A DNA stretch of 64,000 nucleotides from Thiotrichales bacterium (GTDB lineage Bacteria > Pseudomonadota > Gammaproteobacteria > Beggiatoales > Beggiatoaceae), in NCBI GenBank assembly GCA_016744475.1, contig JADGEH010000002.1:1-64000 (forward strand), written 5' to 3'. Position numbers and translations under genes: made by a program. Below the pieces are notes generated by a model. It ran no database searches. It saw only the letters and a list, made by a program, of their open reading frames with translations, and was not told the DNA's origin. Of the stretch, positions 8,773 through 17,910 are shown piece by piece. How positions within the stretch are numbered: position 1 is the stretch's first letter; each line of letters begins with the position of its first letter.

Positions 8773-9372
8773 ATGGCTAATGCAACCACCCAGTTATTTG
8801 GGGATTTTAGGGAAAATTTGCCTGCCAGCGAGGAGTATTTAACAATTGGTTTTTCACCCGGGCGGCGCCCATTGCAAAAACGTTGGGAAAACAATGAATT
8901 ATCAGCAGATTTTATTGCAGATTACTATCGTAGTTTTCATGTTGATCAGCAAGAACTTAAAGGTGCTGAGGCTGATGAAATTGATATAGAGAATGTTCGT
9001 GATGCAGTTAAATATATTTCCAACGAATTATTTGAAAATTCAATGAAGTTTCAACTGCACTCAATGGGTGTTTCTGCGAAAATAGCACTCTCTTTGTATG
9101 ACGAAGAAATTGTGTTTTCGATCAGTAATGGTGTTAGTAAACAACAAAGTGTCGTGTTTCAGGAATACATTCAACGTTTCATCAACAATGATCCGCAAGA
9201 CTTGTATTTTGAAATTATGCGTGCCAGTGCCCGTGAAGAAAATGTTGAACAATCAGGAATGGGACTGCTCAGCATGGTATGCGATTACGGTGCAACATTA
9301 GGCTGGAGGTTTGCGCTCACTGAAGATGATGCATGTGTCTTAGTCACCACTATGGTTTGTCTGCGCGTTTAA
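8773..9372 (+). CDS. ATPase-fold switch protein (slr1658/SiaB-like regulator)
   Basis: A 199-residue cytosolic protein. The only clear motif is an N-box of the GHKL ATPase kind, SNELFENSMKF (residues 83-93), followed by a beta-rich half containing GMGLLSMVCDYGA. Proteins of this kind sit beside SpoIIE phosphatases and STAS-like proteins and act as the kinase or binding partner in a partner-switch; SiaB of Pseudomonas, a kinase of SiaC, is the best-studied comparison. It starts 17 bases after the phosphatase stop, so co-translation is likely. The family name rests on position, size and the N-box, not on a database search. Confidence 0.7.
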   Translation: MANATTQLFGDFRENLPASEEYLTIGFSPGRRPLQKRWENNELSADFIADYYRSFHVDQQELKGAEADEIDIENVRDAVKYISNELFENSMKFQLHSMGVSAKIALSLYDEEIVFSISNGVSKQQSVVFQEYIQRFINNDPQDLYFEIMRASAREENVEQSGMGLLSMVCDYGATLGWRFALTEDDACVLVTTMVCLRV

Positions 9373-9383
9373 GGAAAATTCTC

Positions 9384-9740
9384 ATGCCTGACATCAGCGA
9401 TAAAAAATACAGCATAAAATATGTGCCAGAAGAAGCTTGCATTACTTGTGAAGGCTCTTTACTGCTCAATGGCGCACCCGCCTATGAACCTATTCTCAAC
9501 TTATTTAAACAAGCGGCAGAAGAGAAAAAAGATGGACAACTCGTGATTGATATTTGCCAGCTAAAGTTCATGAATAGTTCAGCTATTAATATGATGACCA
9601 AGTTCATCATGTACATCAGCGATATACAGGCTTTACCCATCACCCTCCGTATTGTTGCCCGTGAAAAGGTGGCTTGGCAAGAACGTTTGTGTATCAATCT
9701 CAAACGCTTGATGCCTGATTTAAATACTCAGCTCAAATAA
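9384..9740 (+). CDS. STAS-like phospho-switch protein (slr1659/SiaC-like)
   Basis: A 118-residue protein with the pattern of an anti-sigma-factor-antagonist or SiaC-type domain: LVIDICQLKFMNSSAINMM (residues 53-71) resembles the strand-turn-helix carrying the phosphorylated serine in STAS proteins, making Ser65 or Ser66 the likely site. The predicted cycle is phosphorylation by the preceding ATPase-fold protein and dephosphorylation by the SpoIIE phosphatase. The start at 9384 is chosen because AAGGA lies eight bases upstream and overlaps the stop of the preceding gene; a longer in-frame start would overlap that gene by about 40 bases. Confidence 0.7.
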   Translation: MPDISDKKYSIKYVPEEACITCEGSLLLNGAPAYEPILNLFKQAAEEKKDGQLVIDICQLKFMNSSAINMMTKFIMYISDIQALPITLRIVAREKVAWQERLCINLKRLMPDLNTQLK

Positions 9741-9755
9741 TACTTATAGCGACAT

Positions 9756-10790
9756 ATGTTTCCTGTGACTAATAAAAATAACCGTCTGAATCTACCTGAT
9801 CATGTAGAGCAACTCAAGCTACAGTTGAGTAAAATTCAGCGCGAAAAATTGCAGTTAGAAATTTCTTTGGATGCCATCACCGAACATGCTGATTTGATTG
9901 AGGCACAGTTATTTGAGGCGCAAGAAACCTTGGAAATGAAGGTAGTAGAACGCACCAGAGAGCTTGAAGATAAAAACCAGCAGTTAAAACAAGAAATTGA
10001 TGAACGCGAATTGATTGAAAGCCAGTTGTTGCAAGCTAAAGAAAGTGCTGAACAAGCCCGTATTGCAGCAGAAATGGCAAATCAGTCCAAAAGCAGCTTT
10101 CTAGCTAATATGAGTCATGAATTGCGCACTCCATTGAATGCCATTATTGGCTATAGTGAGCTGTTGTGTGAAGAACTAGAAGATGTTGGAGCTTTAGAAC
10201 TGCTGGATGATACGGGAAGAATTCATAATGCAGGCAAGCATCTTTTGGGACTCATTAATGATATTTTAGATATATCCAAGATTGAAGCGGGCAAGATGAG
10301 CCTATTTATTGAGAGTTTTGATATCAAAGCGCTAGCCGAAGATGTTGTGCTGACTATTGAGCCTTTATGTAAAAATAGAAATAACTCCATTACCCTCATT
10401 TGTCTAGGGAACATGGGAGACATGTTGTCGGATATGACTAAGGTCCGGCAAATTCTGTTTAACTTGCTCAGCAATGCCACTAAGTTTACTGAAAATGGTG
10501 GGATTTCTTTGGAAATCATACGAACATCCAAAAATGAACAAGATTGGCTAACATTTTCTATCTGTGATCAAGGCATAGGTATGAGCGAAGGACAGTTGAA
10601 AAAACTGTTTAGTCCCTTCACCCAAGCAGACAATTCAACCACAAGAAAATATGGTGGTACAGGATTAGGGCTTGCGATTACACGTTCCTTTAGCGAAATG
10701 ATGGGGGGAAGCGTCAGTGTATTTAGTGTCCAGGGACACGGTACATGCTTTACCGTTGAACTGCCTGCACGTTGCGAAGAAAATACTTAA
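9756..10790 (+). CDS. Cytosolic sensor histidine kinase with coiled-coil input
   Basis: A 344-residue kinase without membrane segments. Residues about 13-110 are a long coiled coil; HisKA has the phospho-accepting His121 in [19 protein letters not shown]; the ATP lid and boxes are [12 protein letters not shown] (N-box, Asn240), DQGIGMS (271-277), [18 protein letters not shown] and GLGLAI. No receiver domain is fused and no response regulator is next to it. It is the last gene of the partner-switch operon, 15 bases after the STAS-like gene, so its input may be the phosphorylation state of that protein. No good ribosome site is visible before the ATG, suggesting translational coupling. Confidence 0.88.
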   Translation: MFPVTNKNNRLNLPDHVEQLKLQLSKIQREKLQLEISLDAITEHADLIEAQLFEAQETLEMKVVERTRELEDKNQQLKQEIDERELIESQLLQAKESAEQARIAAEMANQSKSSFLANMSHELRTPLNAIIGYSELLCEELEDVGALELLDDTGRIHNAGKHLLGLINDILDISKIEAGKMSLFIESFDIKALAEDVVLTIEPLCKNRNNSITLICLGNMGDMLSDMTKVRQILFNLLSNATKFTENGGISLEIIRTSKNEQDWLTFSICDQGIGMSEGQLKKLFSPFTQADNSTTRKYGGTGLGLAITRSFSEMMGGSVSVFSVQGHGTCFTVELPARCEENT

Positions 10791-10864
10791 GAACCGACCT
10801 GACAAAAAATGAATCGGTTGTAAATGCTTCAAACTCAGCCCCATTTTTAGCAGGCAGGTTCTTA
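10788..10864. repeat. Inverted repeat after the kinase gene
   Basis: TAAGAACCGACCTG and CAGGCAGGTTCTTA form imperfect arms around a loop of about 49 bases. It begins at the stop codon of the histidine kinase gene and may end the transcript, or be a short MITE. Confidence 0.5.
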
Positions 10865-11059
10865 GACTTGTAAGCTCATATAGGGGAAGCACCATCTTTT
10901 CGGTGCGCACGCGAGCAATATTTGTTTTTTCTATCGCATTCGCGTCGCAAAAACACGCGATGCAAGCCTCTAGTGTGTCCTGAAGGAAAGCGAGAACTTT
11001 CCATGCTGCATTAATGATGAGAGCAAAACTCTCGGTTTCAGCCACCCAATGCTGGAATT

Positions 11060-11175
11060 AAATCACCCCATGCGATTGCTGCAAAGAGCAATGGTCGTGA
11101 GCAACATAAAGCGAGAGTTTCACGTTCGATTCTGTGAAAGCCTCAAGGGGAAGTGCCTTGGGCTATTCGACCACA
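11060..11175 (+). other. Possible remnant of a group II intron
   Basis: The stretch GAGAGTTTCACGTTCGATTC, followed by CTGTGAAAGCCTC, AGGGGAAGTGCCTTGG and GGCTATTCGACC, resembles from memory the structured RNA just upstream of the maturase gene in bacterial group II introns. No maturase frame follows; hisF ends 50 bases later on the other strand. The rest of 10865-11224 shows nothing else I can name. A structure-model search would be needed to accept or reject it. Confidence 0.3.
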
Positions 11176-11224
11176 AAGGTGTTATTCCGCACTTGAAAAT
11201 AGAATCAAGCGCGAAAAAAACGCT

Positions 11225-11998
11225 CTACCAGCGCACCTCTATACCCTGGCTTTCCATATGCCGCTTGGCATCCGCCACCGTATATTCACCAAAATGAAAA
11301 ATACTGGCAGCCAACACCGCATCAGCTCCGCCCTGCAACACGCCTTCAGCCATGTGTTGCAGATCGCCCACGCCACCTGAAGCAATCACAGGCACGCTGA
11401 CCGCATCACTCATGGCGCGTGTCAAACCTAAATCAAAGCCATCGCGGGTGCCGTCTCGATCCATGCTGGTCAGCAGGATTTCTCCCGCGCCCAACTTGAC
11501 CATTTTACGCCCCCACTCAATTGCATCAATGCCCGTTGGTTTACGTCCACCGTGGGTGAAAATCTCCCAGCGCAAGGCTTCGCCGTCAGCACTCACACGC
11601 TTAGCATCAATCGCCACCACAATGCATTGCGAACCAAAATGATCGCTGGCTTCACCCACAAACTCAGGATTAAACACCGCAGCGGTATTAATCGCTACCT
11701 TGTCTGCCCCCGCATTGAGCATACAGCTAATATCTTCTAGTTTACGAATGCCGCCACCCACCGTCAGCGGGATAAACACTTGCTCTGCCACTTCTTCAAC
11801 CACATGCACAATGGTGTCGCGGTTATCGCTGCTGGCGGTAATATCAAGAAAAGTGATCTCATCCGCGCCTTGCTCATCGTAGCGTTTAGCCACCTCTACC
11901 GGATCACCTGCGTCGCGGATGTCAACAAATTGTACGCCCTTCACGACGCGCCCTGCGTCTACATCCAAGCAAGGGATAATGCGTTTGGCTAAGCCCAT
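11225..11998 (-). CDS. hisF: Imidazole glycerol phosphate synthase cyclase subunit
   Basis: A 257-residue TIM barrel. Together with HisH it closes the imidazole ring in histidine biosynthesis. Visible motifs are the N-terminal [17 protein letters not shown] (catalytic Asp in CLDVD), [22 protein letters not shown] (second catalytic Asp) and VIASGGVG. The ATG at 11998 has AAGGAA nine bases upstream; a TTG nine bases earlier would put that site in contact with the start, so it is rejected. It follows hisA by 82 bases on the same strand; hisH and the rest of the pathway are not in this window. Confidence 0.96.
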   Translation of the reverse strand: MGLAKRIIPCLDVDAGRVVKGVQFVDIRDAGDPVEVAKRYDEQGADEITFLDITASSDNRDTIVHVVEEVAEQVFIPLTVGGGIRKLEDISCMLNAGADKVAINTAAVFNPEFVGEASDHFGSQCIVVAIDAKRVSADGEALRWEIFTHGGRKPTGIDAIEWGRKMVKLGAGEILLTSMDRDGTRDGFDLGLTRAMSDAVSVPVIASGGVGDLQHMAEGVLQGGADAVLAASIFHFGEYTVADAKRHMESQGIEVRW

Positions 11999-12080
11999 GA
12001 CACTCAATTCCTTAGACGAATGGCACGAGGCATTGCTGTGCAGTCAACATCAACCTCGTGCCACCAGTCTTTATAAAGGG

Positions 12081-12830
12081 TTAAACAAAATATTTACTGC
12101 CACAACCATCAGCCAGACTTTGTGCTTGTGCAAAATCCAAGGTGCCTTCATAAATCGCACGTCCGGTAATCGCGCCTAAAATACCCTCGTCAGCCACTTC
12201 ACACAGCGCTTTGATGTCATCAATCGTGGTCACGCCACCGGATGCAATCACCGGAATATGAATCGCCTGAGCCATTTTCACCGTTGCTTCCATATTTAAG
12301 CCCTGCATCATGCCATCACGGCTAATATCCGTATAAACGATGGCAGACACCCCGTTTTGCTCAAAATTTTGTGCCAAATCAATCACATCATGGTGAGATA
12401 ACTTAGACCAGCCATCAATCGCCACTTTGCCCTCTTTGGCATCAAGGCCAACGATAATATGCCCTGGAAACTCAACACACACCTCTGATACAAAATGCGG
12501 GGCGGTCACGGCTTTAGTGCCAATAATGACAAACTCGACCCCGGCATTAAGGTAGGTTTCAATGGTTTCTTCATCGCGGATACCGCCGCCTATCTGAATC
12601 GACAGATCAGGATAAGCCTCTGCAATACGATGAATAATCTGAGCATTCATGGGCTTACCTTCAAATGCACCATTTAAATCCACGATATGTAACCGCTTAG
12701 CCCCCGCTTCCACCCAACGCCCAGCAGTGGCGACAGGATCATCGGAAAAAACGGTATCATCGTCCATACGCCCCTGACGCAGACGCACACATTGACCATC
12801 TTTCAAGTCGATGGCGGGAATTACCAACAT
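12081..12830 (-). CDS. hisA: ProFAR isomerase (HisA)
   Basis: A 249-residue TIM barrel that isomerises the aminoaldose N'-5'-phosphoribosyl-formimino-AICAR ribonucleotide to its ketose, the step before HisF. Signatures are [18 protein letters not shown] (catalytic Asp in AIDLKDG), [24 protein letters not shown] (second catalytic Asp) and VIASGGVT. Length is standard. GAGGA lies upstream of the ATG. It is the promoter-proximal member of a hisA-hisF pair. Confidence 0.96.
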   Translation of the reverse strand: MLVIPAIDLKDGQCVRLRQGRMDDDTVFSDDPVATAGRWVEAGAKRLHIVDLNGAFEGKPMNAQIIHRIAEAYPDLSIQIGGGIRDEETIETYLNAGVEFVIIGTKAVTAPHFVSEVCVEFPGHIIVGLDAKEGKVAIDGWSKLSHHDVIDLAQNFEQNGVSAIVYTDISRDGMMQGLNMEATVKMAQAIHIPVIASGGVTTIDDIKALCEVADEGILGAITGRAIYEGTLDFAQAQSLADGCGSKYFV

Positions 12831-13029
12831 GACTGAGTTCCTCAGGTTAAAAATGAAAAAGTTGATTTTAACAATAACAGCGGAGAAACCAAGCAGATTT
12901 TAGGGATTTATCCGAGTTAAAGGTGAGAGGGTCATATGGGGCGGATTGATGATGAGGACTGAATGGGTTCTTATCCCAGGATTTGCGCCGCATGTTTTTT
13001 ACGGCACGAACGCGGAAGGCTGTTCGTCT

Positions 13030-13132
13030 TATAGAGATAATATTTCAGTTGTACTGGATCATCGTGTTCAAGACCTGGCAGGTTTTGGAAACCTGCCAGG
13101 TCTGTCGCACAACTGATTTATGTTCCCTATAG
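13030..13132. repeat. 100-bp hairpin element, copy 1
   Basis: The outer parts read ATAGAGATAATATTTCAGTTGT and, at the other end, ACAACTGATTTATGTTCCCTAT; the centre is a hairpin of GACCTGGCAGG and CCTGCCAGGTC. A near-identical copy in the opposite orientation lies at 48754-48855, a divergent member at 50617-50718, and fragments at about 111-190, 25606-25640 and 39783-39812. It is non-coding and lies in the 690-base repeat-filled gap between hisA and the response regulator. Confidence 0.75.
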
Positions 13133-13169
13133 TGATGCCACCCAGTAGGGTCACTGACATTTAAGTGAA

Positions 13170-13380
13170 GGGTTTTTAGCCCCAACGGAGCGTAATATCT
13201 ATAGCCCAGGGCAACGCCCTGGGTTCGGTCGATGATACTCATCCAGCCCTGAAAGGGCGCAATAAAAGGCGGCATGGCGTTTTATGTCGCCCTTTCAGGG
13301 CTGACTCTCTTCTATCCGTTTAACCTAGGGCGTTATTTTAGGCTATAGAGATGACGCTCCTTTGGGGCTTCACTGAATGG
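13170..13380. repeat. 210-bp long-hairpin element, copy A
   Basis: Reverse complement of 56078-56288 with high identity. The two ends of each copy are themselves inverted (GCCCCAAAGGGGCGTAATAT against ATATTACGCCCCATTGGGGC in copy B), and the middle has another inverted pair (CAGCCCTGAAAGGGCG and CGCCCTTTCAGGGCTG), so the whole element can fold into one long hairpin. In this copy part of one arm is degraded (GGCGTTATTTTAGGC where copy B has GGGCAACGCCC). It encodes no protein. Confidence 0.8.
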
Positions 13381-13520
13381 CAGTGATACGGCGCATGGGA
13401 ACACGAGTTAAACATCGTTTGGAAACGTTGGCGTTTTTTTACGCCTCTTGCGCCGTTTGCGTGGCCTTTTAAAGCGAATAGCTTGAGTCGTACCACTGAG
13501 ATAATTTCCCTATATATTCC

Positions 13521-14216
13521 TCAAGCCACAAACATATAGCCCTTACCGCGAATGGTGCGGATATGTTGAGGCGAGCGAGCATCGGTTTCGATTTTGCTGC
13601 GCAGGCGGCGCACCAACACATCAATGCTGCGGTCAAAGGGTTGATATTCATAACCTTTTAAACGCCGAATTAACTCCTCTCGGTTTAAAGTCTGTTGCGG
13701 ATGCGCAAGAAAAATGCGCAACAAACTCAACTCCTGTGCGGTCAAAGACACTTCATTGCCCTCTTTTAGCAAGCATTGTTGCTCGGCATCTAAAGTAAAT
13801 ACGCCAAAAGACAATAGCGCTTGAGTGGGGTGTGCATCGGGATGACGGCGTAAGATGGTTTTCACATGGGCTAAAATCTCGCGCAAGCTGGTGCTTTTAG
13901 CAAGATAAGCATCCGCGCCTAACTCTAGGCCAACAATCCGTTCGACTTCTTCTTGCCCCAGATTAGACAGCAAAATCACGGCTTGTTGAGGATATTGAAC
14001 GCGCACATCGCCCAGCAACGCTAGGCCATCTTTACCTGGCAACATCACGTCTAACAAGATTAAATCTACATGGTAACGCGCTAAGCGTTGCCACATGGTA
14101 TCTCCATCCTGAGCCTCTTGGAGAGTAAATCCATAATGACGTAAATAATCGCAAAGCAAGCCCCGATATTCAGGGTCATCATCGACGGCTAATAGGGTAT
14201 AAGCAGGTTCATTCAT
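13521..14216 (-). CDS. OmpR-family response regulator
   Basis: A 231-residue two-domain regulator. The receiver domain occupies about 1-125, with the acidic pair in AVDDDPEY, the phospho-accepting Asp in LILLDVMLPGKDG, Ser in LLSN in place of the usual switch Thr, and the conserved Lys in YLAKSTSL. The C-terminal winged helix (about 135-231) has LTAQELSLLRIF, RSIDVLVRRLRSKIE and IRTIRGKGYMFV. No sensor kinase is adjacent, so it is an orphan in this window. Its target genes cannot be read from the sequence; it is transcribed away from glgC, 193 bases apart, so a shared regulatory region is possible. Confidence 0.92.
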   Translation of the reverse strand: MNEPAYTLLAVDDDPEYRGLLCDYLRHYGFTLQEAQDGDTMWQRLARYHVDLILLDVMLPGKDGLALLGDVRVQYPQQAVILLSNLGQEEVERIVGLELGADAYLAKSTSLREILAHVKTILRRHPDAHPTQALLSFGVFTLDAEQQCLLKEGNEVSLTAQELSLLRIFLAHPQQTLNREELIRRLKGYEYQPFDRSIDVLVRRLRSKIETDARSPQHIRTIRGKGYMFVA

Positions 14217-14409
14217 AGACTTGTTTCATGGCAAGGGGCAACATACAAAAACACCCAGGAATATGCTATTTTGTGGCACACATTATTGACTCAAATGGGC
14301 TTGAAATGGGCTTTTGCAGGCAATGGCGAAGACCCACGCAACACATCTATTTTCAACGCGCATGAAGAGTTATGAAAATACTAGAGGTTGACCGGAGACT
14401 GATTTCATT

Positions 14410-15687
14410 ATGGCTACACAAGAAAAAAACCAACGTTTTGTCAGTCGCTTAACGCGCGACACTTTAGCGTTAATTCTAGCGGGCGGACGAGGTTCACGGT
14501 TAAAGCAATTGACCGACTGGCGTGCTAAACCCGCTGTTCCCTTTGGAGGAAAATTCAGAATCGTTGATTTCCCTCTATCCAACTGTCTCAATTCTGATAT
14601 TAACCGCATTTCTGTACTCACCCAATATAAAGCCCACTCGTTGATTCTACACATCCAAAAAGGCTGGAGCTTTTTACGCGGCGAATTTGGTGAATTCATC
14701 GAAATTGTACCGGCTCAACAACGTATTTCAGAATCCAATTGGTACCAGGGCACCGCCGATGCCGTGTATCAAAATCTAGATATTATTCGCCATCATAATC
14801 CCGAATATGTGCTGATTCTCGCCGGCGATCACATTTATAAAATGGATTATGGCCCAATGCTCGCCTTTCACGTTGAAAATAAAGCCGATTTAACCGTCGG
14901 CTGCATAGGCGTTGATCTACAAACAGCGCGTAGTTTTGGAGTCATGAGTGTCGATGCAGAACACCGCATTACGCAGTTTGATGAAAAACCCGATAATCCC
15001 CATCCCATGCTGGATGATCCCGATAGCGCTTTAGCCTCTATGGGCATTTATATTTTCAATACCAAGTTCTTATTTGAACAACTGATTAAAGATTCAGATT
15101 TAAACAGTTCTTCGCATGACTTTGGTAAAGATATTATTCCTTCCATTATCAAATCCTACCGCGTATTTGCTTATCCTTTCCGTGGCGTGCCCAGCGATAA
15201 AGATTATTGGCGCGATGTAGGTACACTGGATTCTTTCTGGCAAGCCAATCTAGAATTAGTGGGCGTGACTCCACCACTGAATTTATACGATAAAGAATGG
15301 CCTATTTGGACTTATCAAGAACAACTGCCGCCTGCAAAATTTGTATTTGATGATGACAATGGACGACGCGGTACCGCGATTGATTCAATGGTGTCGGGCG
15401 GTTGCATTATTTCAGGTTCAATGATTAAACGTTCATTACTGTTTTCCAATGTACGTGTTTATGAACACAGTGAATTACGTGATTCTATTGTGCTACCTGA
15501 TGTACATATTGGTAAAAACTGTCGTCTGACCAAAGTCGTGATTGATAAAGGCTGTGAGATTCCTGATGGCATGGTGATTGGCGAAGACCTAGAAGAAGAT
15601 CGCAAACGCGGTTTATTTATTTCCGAAGGCGGTGTGGTGTTAGTCACGCCAGAAATGCTGGGGCAGAACTTACATAAAGCGCGTTAG
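14410..15687 (+). CDS. glgC: Glucose-1-phosphate adenylyltransferase
   Basis: A 425-residue cytosolic enzyme making ADP-glucose, the committed step of glycogen synthesis. Signatures: [13 protein letters not shown] at the nucleotide site, [45 protein letters not shown] and [19 protein letters not shown]. The C-terminal half (from about 300) is the left-handed beta helix expected for allosteric control. GGAG lies about 12 bases before the ATG, a loose spacing. A GH57 enzyme gene follows in the same direction after a MITE-bearing gap, so the two may form a glycogen locus. Confidence 0.96.
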   Translation: MATQEKNQRFVSRLTRDTLALILAGGRGSRLKQLTDWRAKPAVPFGGKFRIVDFPLSNCLNSDINRISVLTQYKAHSLILHIQKGWSFLRGEFGEFIEIVPAQQRISESNWYQGTADAVYQNLDIIRHHNPEYVLILAGDHIYKMDYGPMLAFHVENKADLTVGCIGVDLQTARSFGVMSVDAEHRITQFDEKPDNPHPMLDDPDSALASMGIYIFNTKFLFEQLIKDSDLNSSSHDFGKDIIPSIIKSYRVFAYPFRGVPSDKDYWRDVGTLDSFWQANLELVGVTPPLNLYDKEWPIWTYQEQLPPAKFVFDDDNGRRGTAIDSMVSGGCIISGSMIKRSLLFSNVRVYEHSELRDSIVLPDVHIGKNCRLTKVVIDKGCEIPDGMVIGEDLEEDRKRGLFISEGGVVLVTPEMLGQNLHKAR

Positions 15688-15748
15688 TTCTACACCTTAT
15701 CAGGGACGCTGCATTCATTTCACAAAACACATTGCGTCCCTATCATTA

Positions 15749-15905
15749 GACTTGTCCAAGTTTAAAACATCGACTGCAAAACAGCGGATATTGGCGGTTT
15801 TCCCCGTTCATTCTCGTTAAATAGAATGACTATTCGCCTCAAATGAACGAAAAAAACCACTCAATCCCGCTGCTTTTCGCTACGGCGTTTAAACTCGGAC
15901 AAGTC
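15749..15905. mobile_element. MITE, 160-bp family, GACTTGTCC ends
   Basis: A 157-base element with ends GACTTGTCCAAGTTTAAA and TTTAAACTCGGACAAGTC (one extra base in the right arm) and TA next to each end. It is the same length as the other MITEs and shares short core features in altered form (GGTTTTCCCCG, GAATGACTATTCGCC, TGCTTTTCGCTACGG). Its ends differ from those of the GAGCC and GGCTC members. It separates glgC from the GH57 gene. Confidence 0.65.
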
Positions 15906-16002
15906 TATTCATCTTTGTATAGATTTACCCCAGCACCACGCCCTTAATACCATCAAGTTCTTGCTGCAACTGTGCAAATAGACACCACTCTAGGATACCC
16001 AG

Positions 16003-17679
16003 ATGAGCAATGTTCCCCTCAATATCGTACTGTGCTGGCACATGCACCAGCCAGAATACCGTGATGCGCTTAGTCAACAATACCAACAACCTTGGACGTA
16101 TCTACATGCGATTAAAGACTACGTGGACATGGCCGCTCACTTGGAAAACCAACCACAAGCCCGTGCCGTGGTCAATTTCACGCCCACCTTGCTTGAACAA
16201 TTGCAAGATTATGGCGAACAAATCCGCACCTATTTACACACCGATAAACCCCTCAATGATCCGCTGCTCGATGCGCTAGTCGCAGAACACATCCCTGCTG
16301 AACCTGAATACCGCTTAGCCCTCATCGCTCATTGCTTACGCGCCAATAAAGAACGCCTTATTGACCGTTTTCCCGCATTTTTACGGCTGGCAGACATCGC
16401 CACCTGGTTACAAAACAACCCCGCCGGACAAAGCTATATCGCCGATCACTACCTCACCGACTTAATCGTGTGGTACCACTTGGCCTGGATGGGAGAAACC
16501 GTGCGCCGCGAAAACCCTTTAGTCATTCGGCTCATGGAAAAAGAGCAAGACTACAGCGTCTCTGATCGCCGCTCACTACTCGCCTTAATCTATGAACTCA
16601 CCAGCAGCGTTATTCCTCGTTTCAAAGCGCTACAACAAGAAGGCAAAGTCGAACTCTCCATCACCCCTTACGCACATCCCATCGCCCCCTTACTACTCGA
16701 CATCAACAGTGCGCGTGATGCCGTACCCGATATGCCATTACCCGAATGTGGCGAATATCCCGGCGGTGCTGAGCGCGTACACTGGCATCTCCAAGAAGGT
16801 TTTCGCGTATTTGAAGAATGCTTTGGCTTCAAGCCCAAAGGCTGCTGGCCCGCCGAAGGCAGTGTCAGCCTCGACACACTAAAAGCCTTTAAAACCTTTG
16901 ATATACAATGGATTGCCACCGGAGAGCTGGTCTTGCGTCACAGCTTGCAACGCAGCGAAGCTGGCGAACAAACCGTACACCGCCCCTATCGCATTTTAGA
17001 TTGCGAAATCAACTGTTTTTTCCGCGATGACAGCTTGTCTGATGACATTGGCTTTGAATACGCAAAATGGCATGCCGACGATGCCATTGCCAATTTAGTC
17101 AACAACTTAGAAAATATTGCACGCGGTAGCAACACCTCTGACGACCGTGTGGTCTCCATCATTTTAGATGGTGAAAACGCCTGGGAATATTACCCTGAAA
17201 ACGGCTTTTACTTTTTAAGCGTGCTGTATGAACGCATTGCCGCCAGCCCATTATTAAACCTATCCACATTTAGCGATTGCTTACAGCGTCAAGTGTCCAC
17301 CGGAGCGCTGTCCACCTTAGTCGCAGGCAGTTGGGTCTATGGCAATTTTTCCACCTGGATTGGAGACAAAGATAAAAATCGCGGTTGGGACATGTTATGC
17401 GATGCCAAACGCGCTTTTGACCATGCCATCGAAGATTTAAGCCCTGATAAACGTACAGCGGCGGAGCGCCAATTAGGCATATGTGAAGGCTCAGACTGGT
17501 TTTGGTGGTTTGGCGATTACAACCCCGCACATTCAGTCAGTGATTTTGAGCGGCTCTACCGCACCCAACTGGCAGTGCTGTATCAATTACTAGATTTAGA
17601 AGCCCCAGATTACCTCTCCCGCTGCTTCACACACGGCGGCGGCAACCCCCTAGCCGGCGGAGCCATGCGCAAAAACTAA
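16003..17679 (+). CDS. GH57-family glucanotransferase or amylase
   Basis: A 558-residue glycoside hydrolase family 57 enzyme acting on alpha-glucans. It begins with the family motif CWHMHQPEYRD, and contains GCWPAEGS (nucleophile Glu285) and LDGENAWEYYPENG (acid/base Asp389), both typical of the family, plus the helical C-terminal part with SDWFWWFGDYNPAH. No signal peptide, so it probably works on internal glycogen rather than on external starch. The exact activity (4-alpha-glucanotransferase, amylase or branching) cannot be decided from sequence alone. It lies downstream of glgC in the same direction. The ribosome site is weak. Confidence 0.9.
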   Translation: MSNVPLNIVLCWHMHQPEYRDALSQQYQQPWTYLHAIKDYVDMAAHLENQPQARAVVNFTPTLLEQLQDYGEQIRTYLHTDKPLNDPLLDALVAEHIPAEPEYRLALIAHCLRANKERLIDRFPAFLRLADIATWLQNNPAGQSYIADHYLTDLIVWYHLAWMGETVRRENPLVIRLMEKEQDYSVSDRRSLLALIYELTSSVIPRFKALQQEGKVELSITPYAHPIAPLLLDINSARDAVPDMPLPECGEYPGGAERVHWHLQEGFRVFEECFGFKPKGCWPAEGSVSLDTLKAFKTFDIQWIATGELVLRHSLQRSEAGEQTVHRPYRILDCEINCFFRDDSLSDDIGFEYAKWHADDAIANLVNNLENIARGSNTSDDRVVSIILDGENAWEYYPENGFYFLSVLYERIAASPLLNLSTFSDCLQRQVSTGALSTLVAGSWVYGNFSTWIGDKDKNRGWDMLCDAKRAFDHAIEDLSPDKRTAAERQLGICEGSDWFWWFGDYNPAHSVSDFERLYRTQLAVLYQLLDLEAPDYLSRCFTHGGGNPLAGGAMRKN

Positions 17680-17910
17680 GCTCAAGGAGCTGTGTGTCGG
17701 GTGACGGCTATCGCCTAACCCAACCTACAGCCTAACCTCGAAATAACTCGTTCCCATAGAAAAAAATGTGTCGTACAACTCAGTTCATATCTCTATATAG
17801 GATAGCTTGAAGGCGGTTCTTTTACAGCCTCGCCACATGGAAACGAGTTAAACATCATGATGAATATTTAATGCGCCCCCCTCCCTGTGAGGAAGGGGAA
17901 TAAAATCAAT

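Noticed and set aside
12831..13520. Possible CRISPR because of many dyads
   Set aside because: The dyads belong to two different single-copy hairpin elements; there is no regular repeat-spacer pattern.
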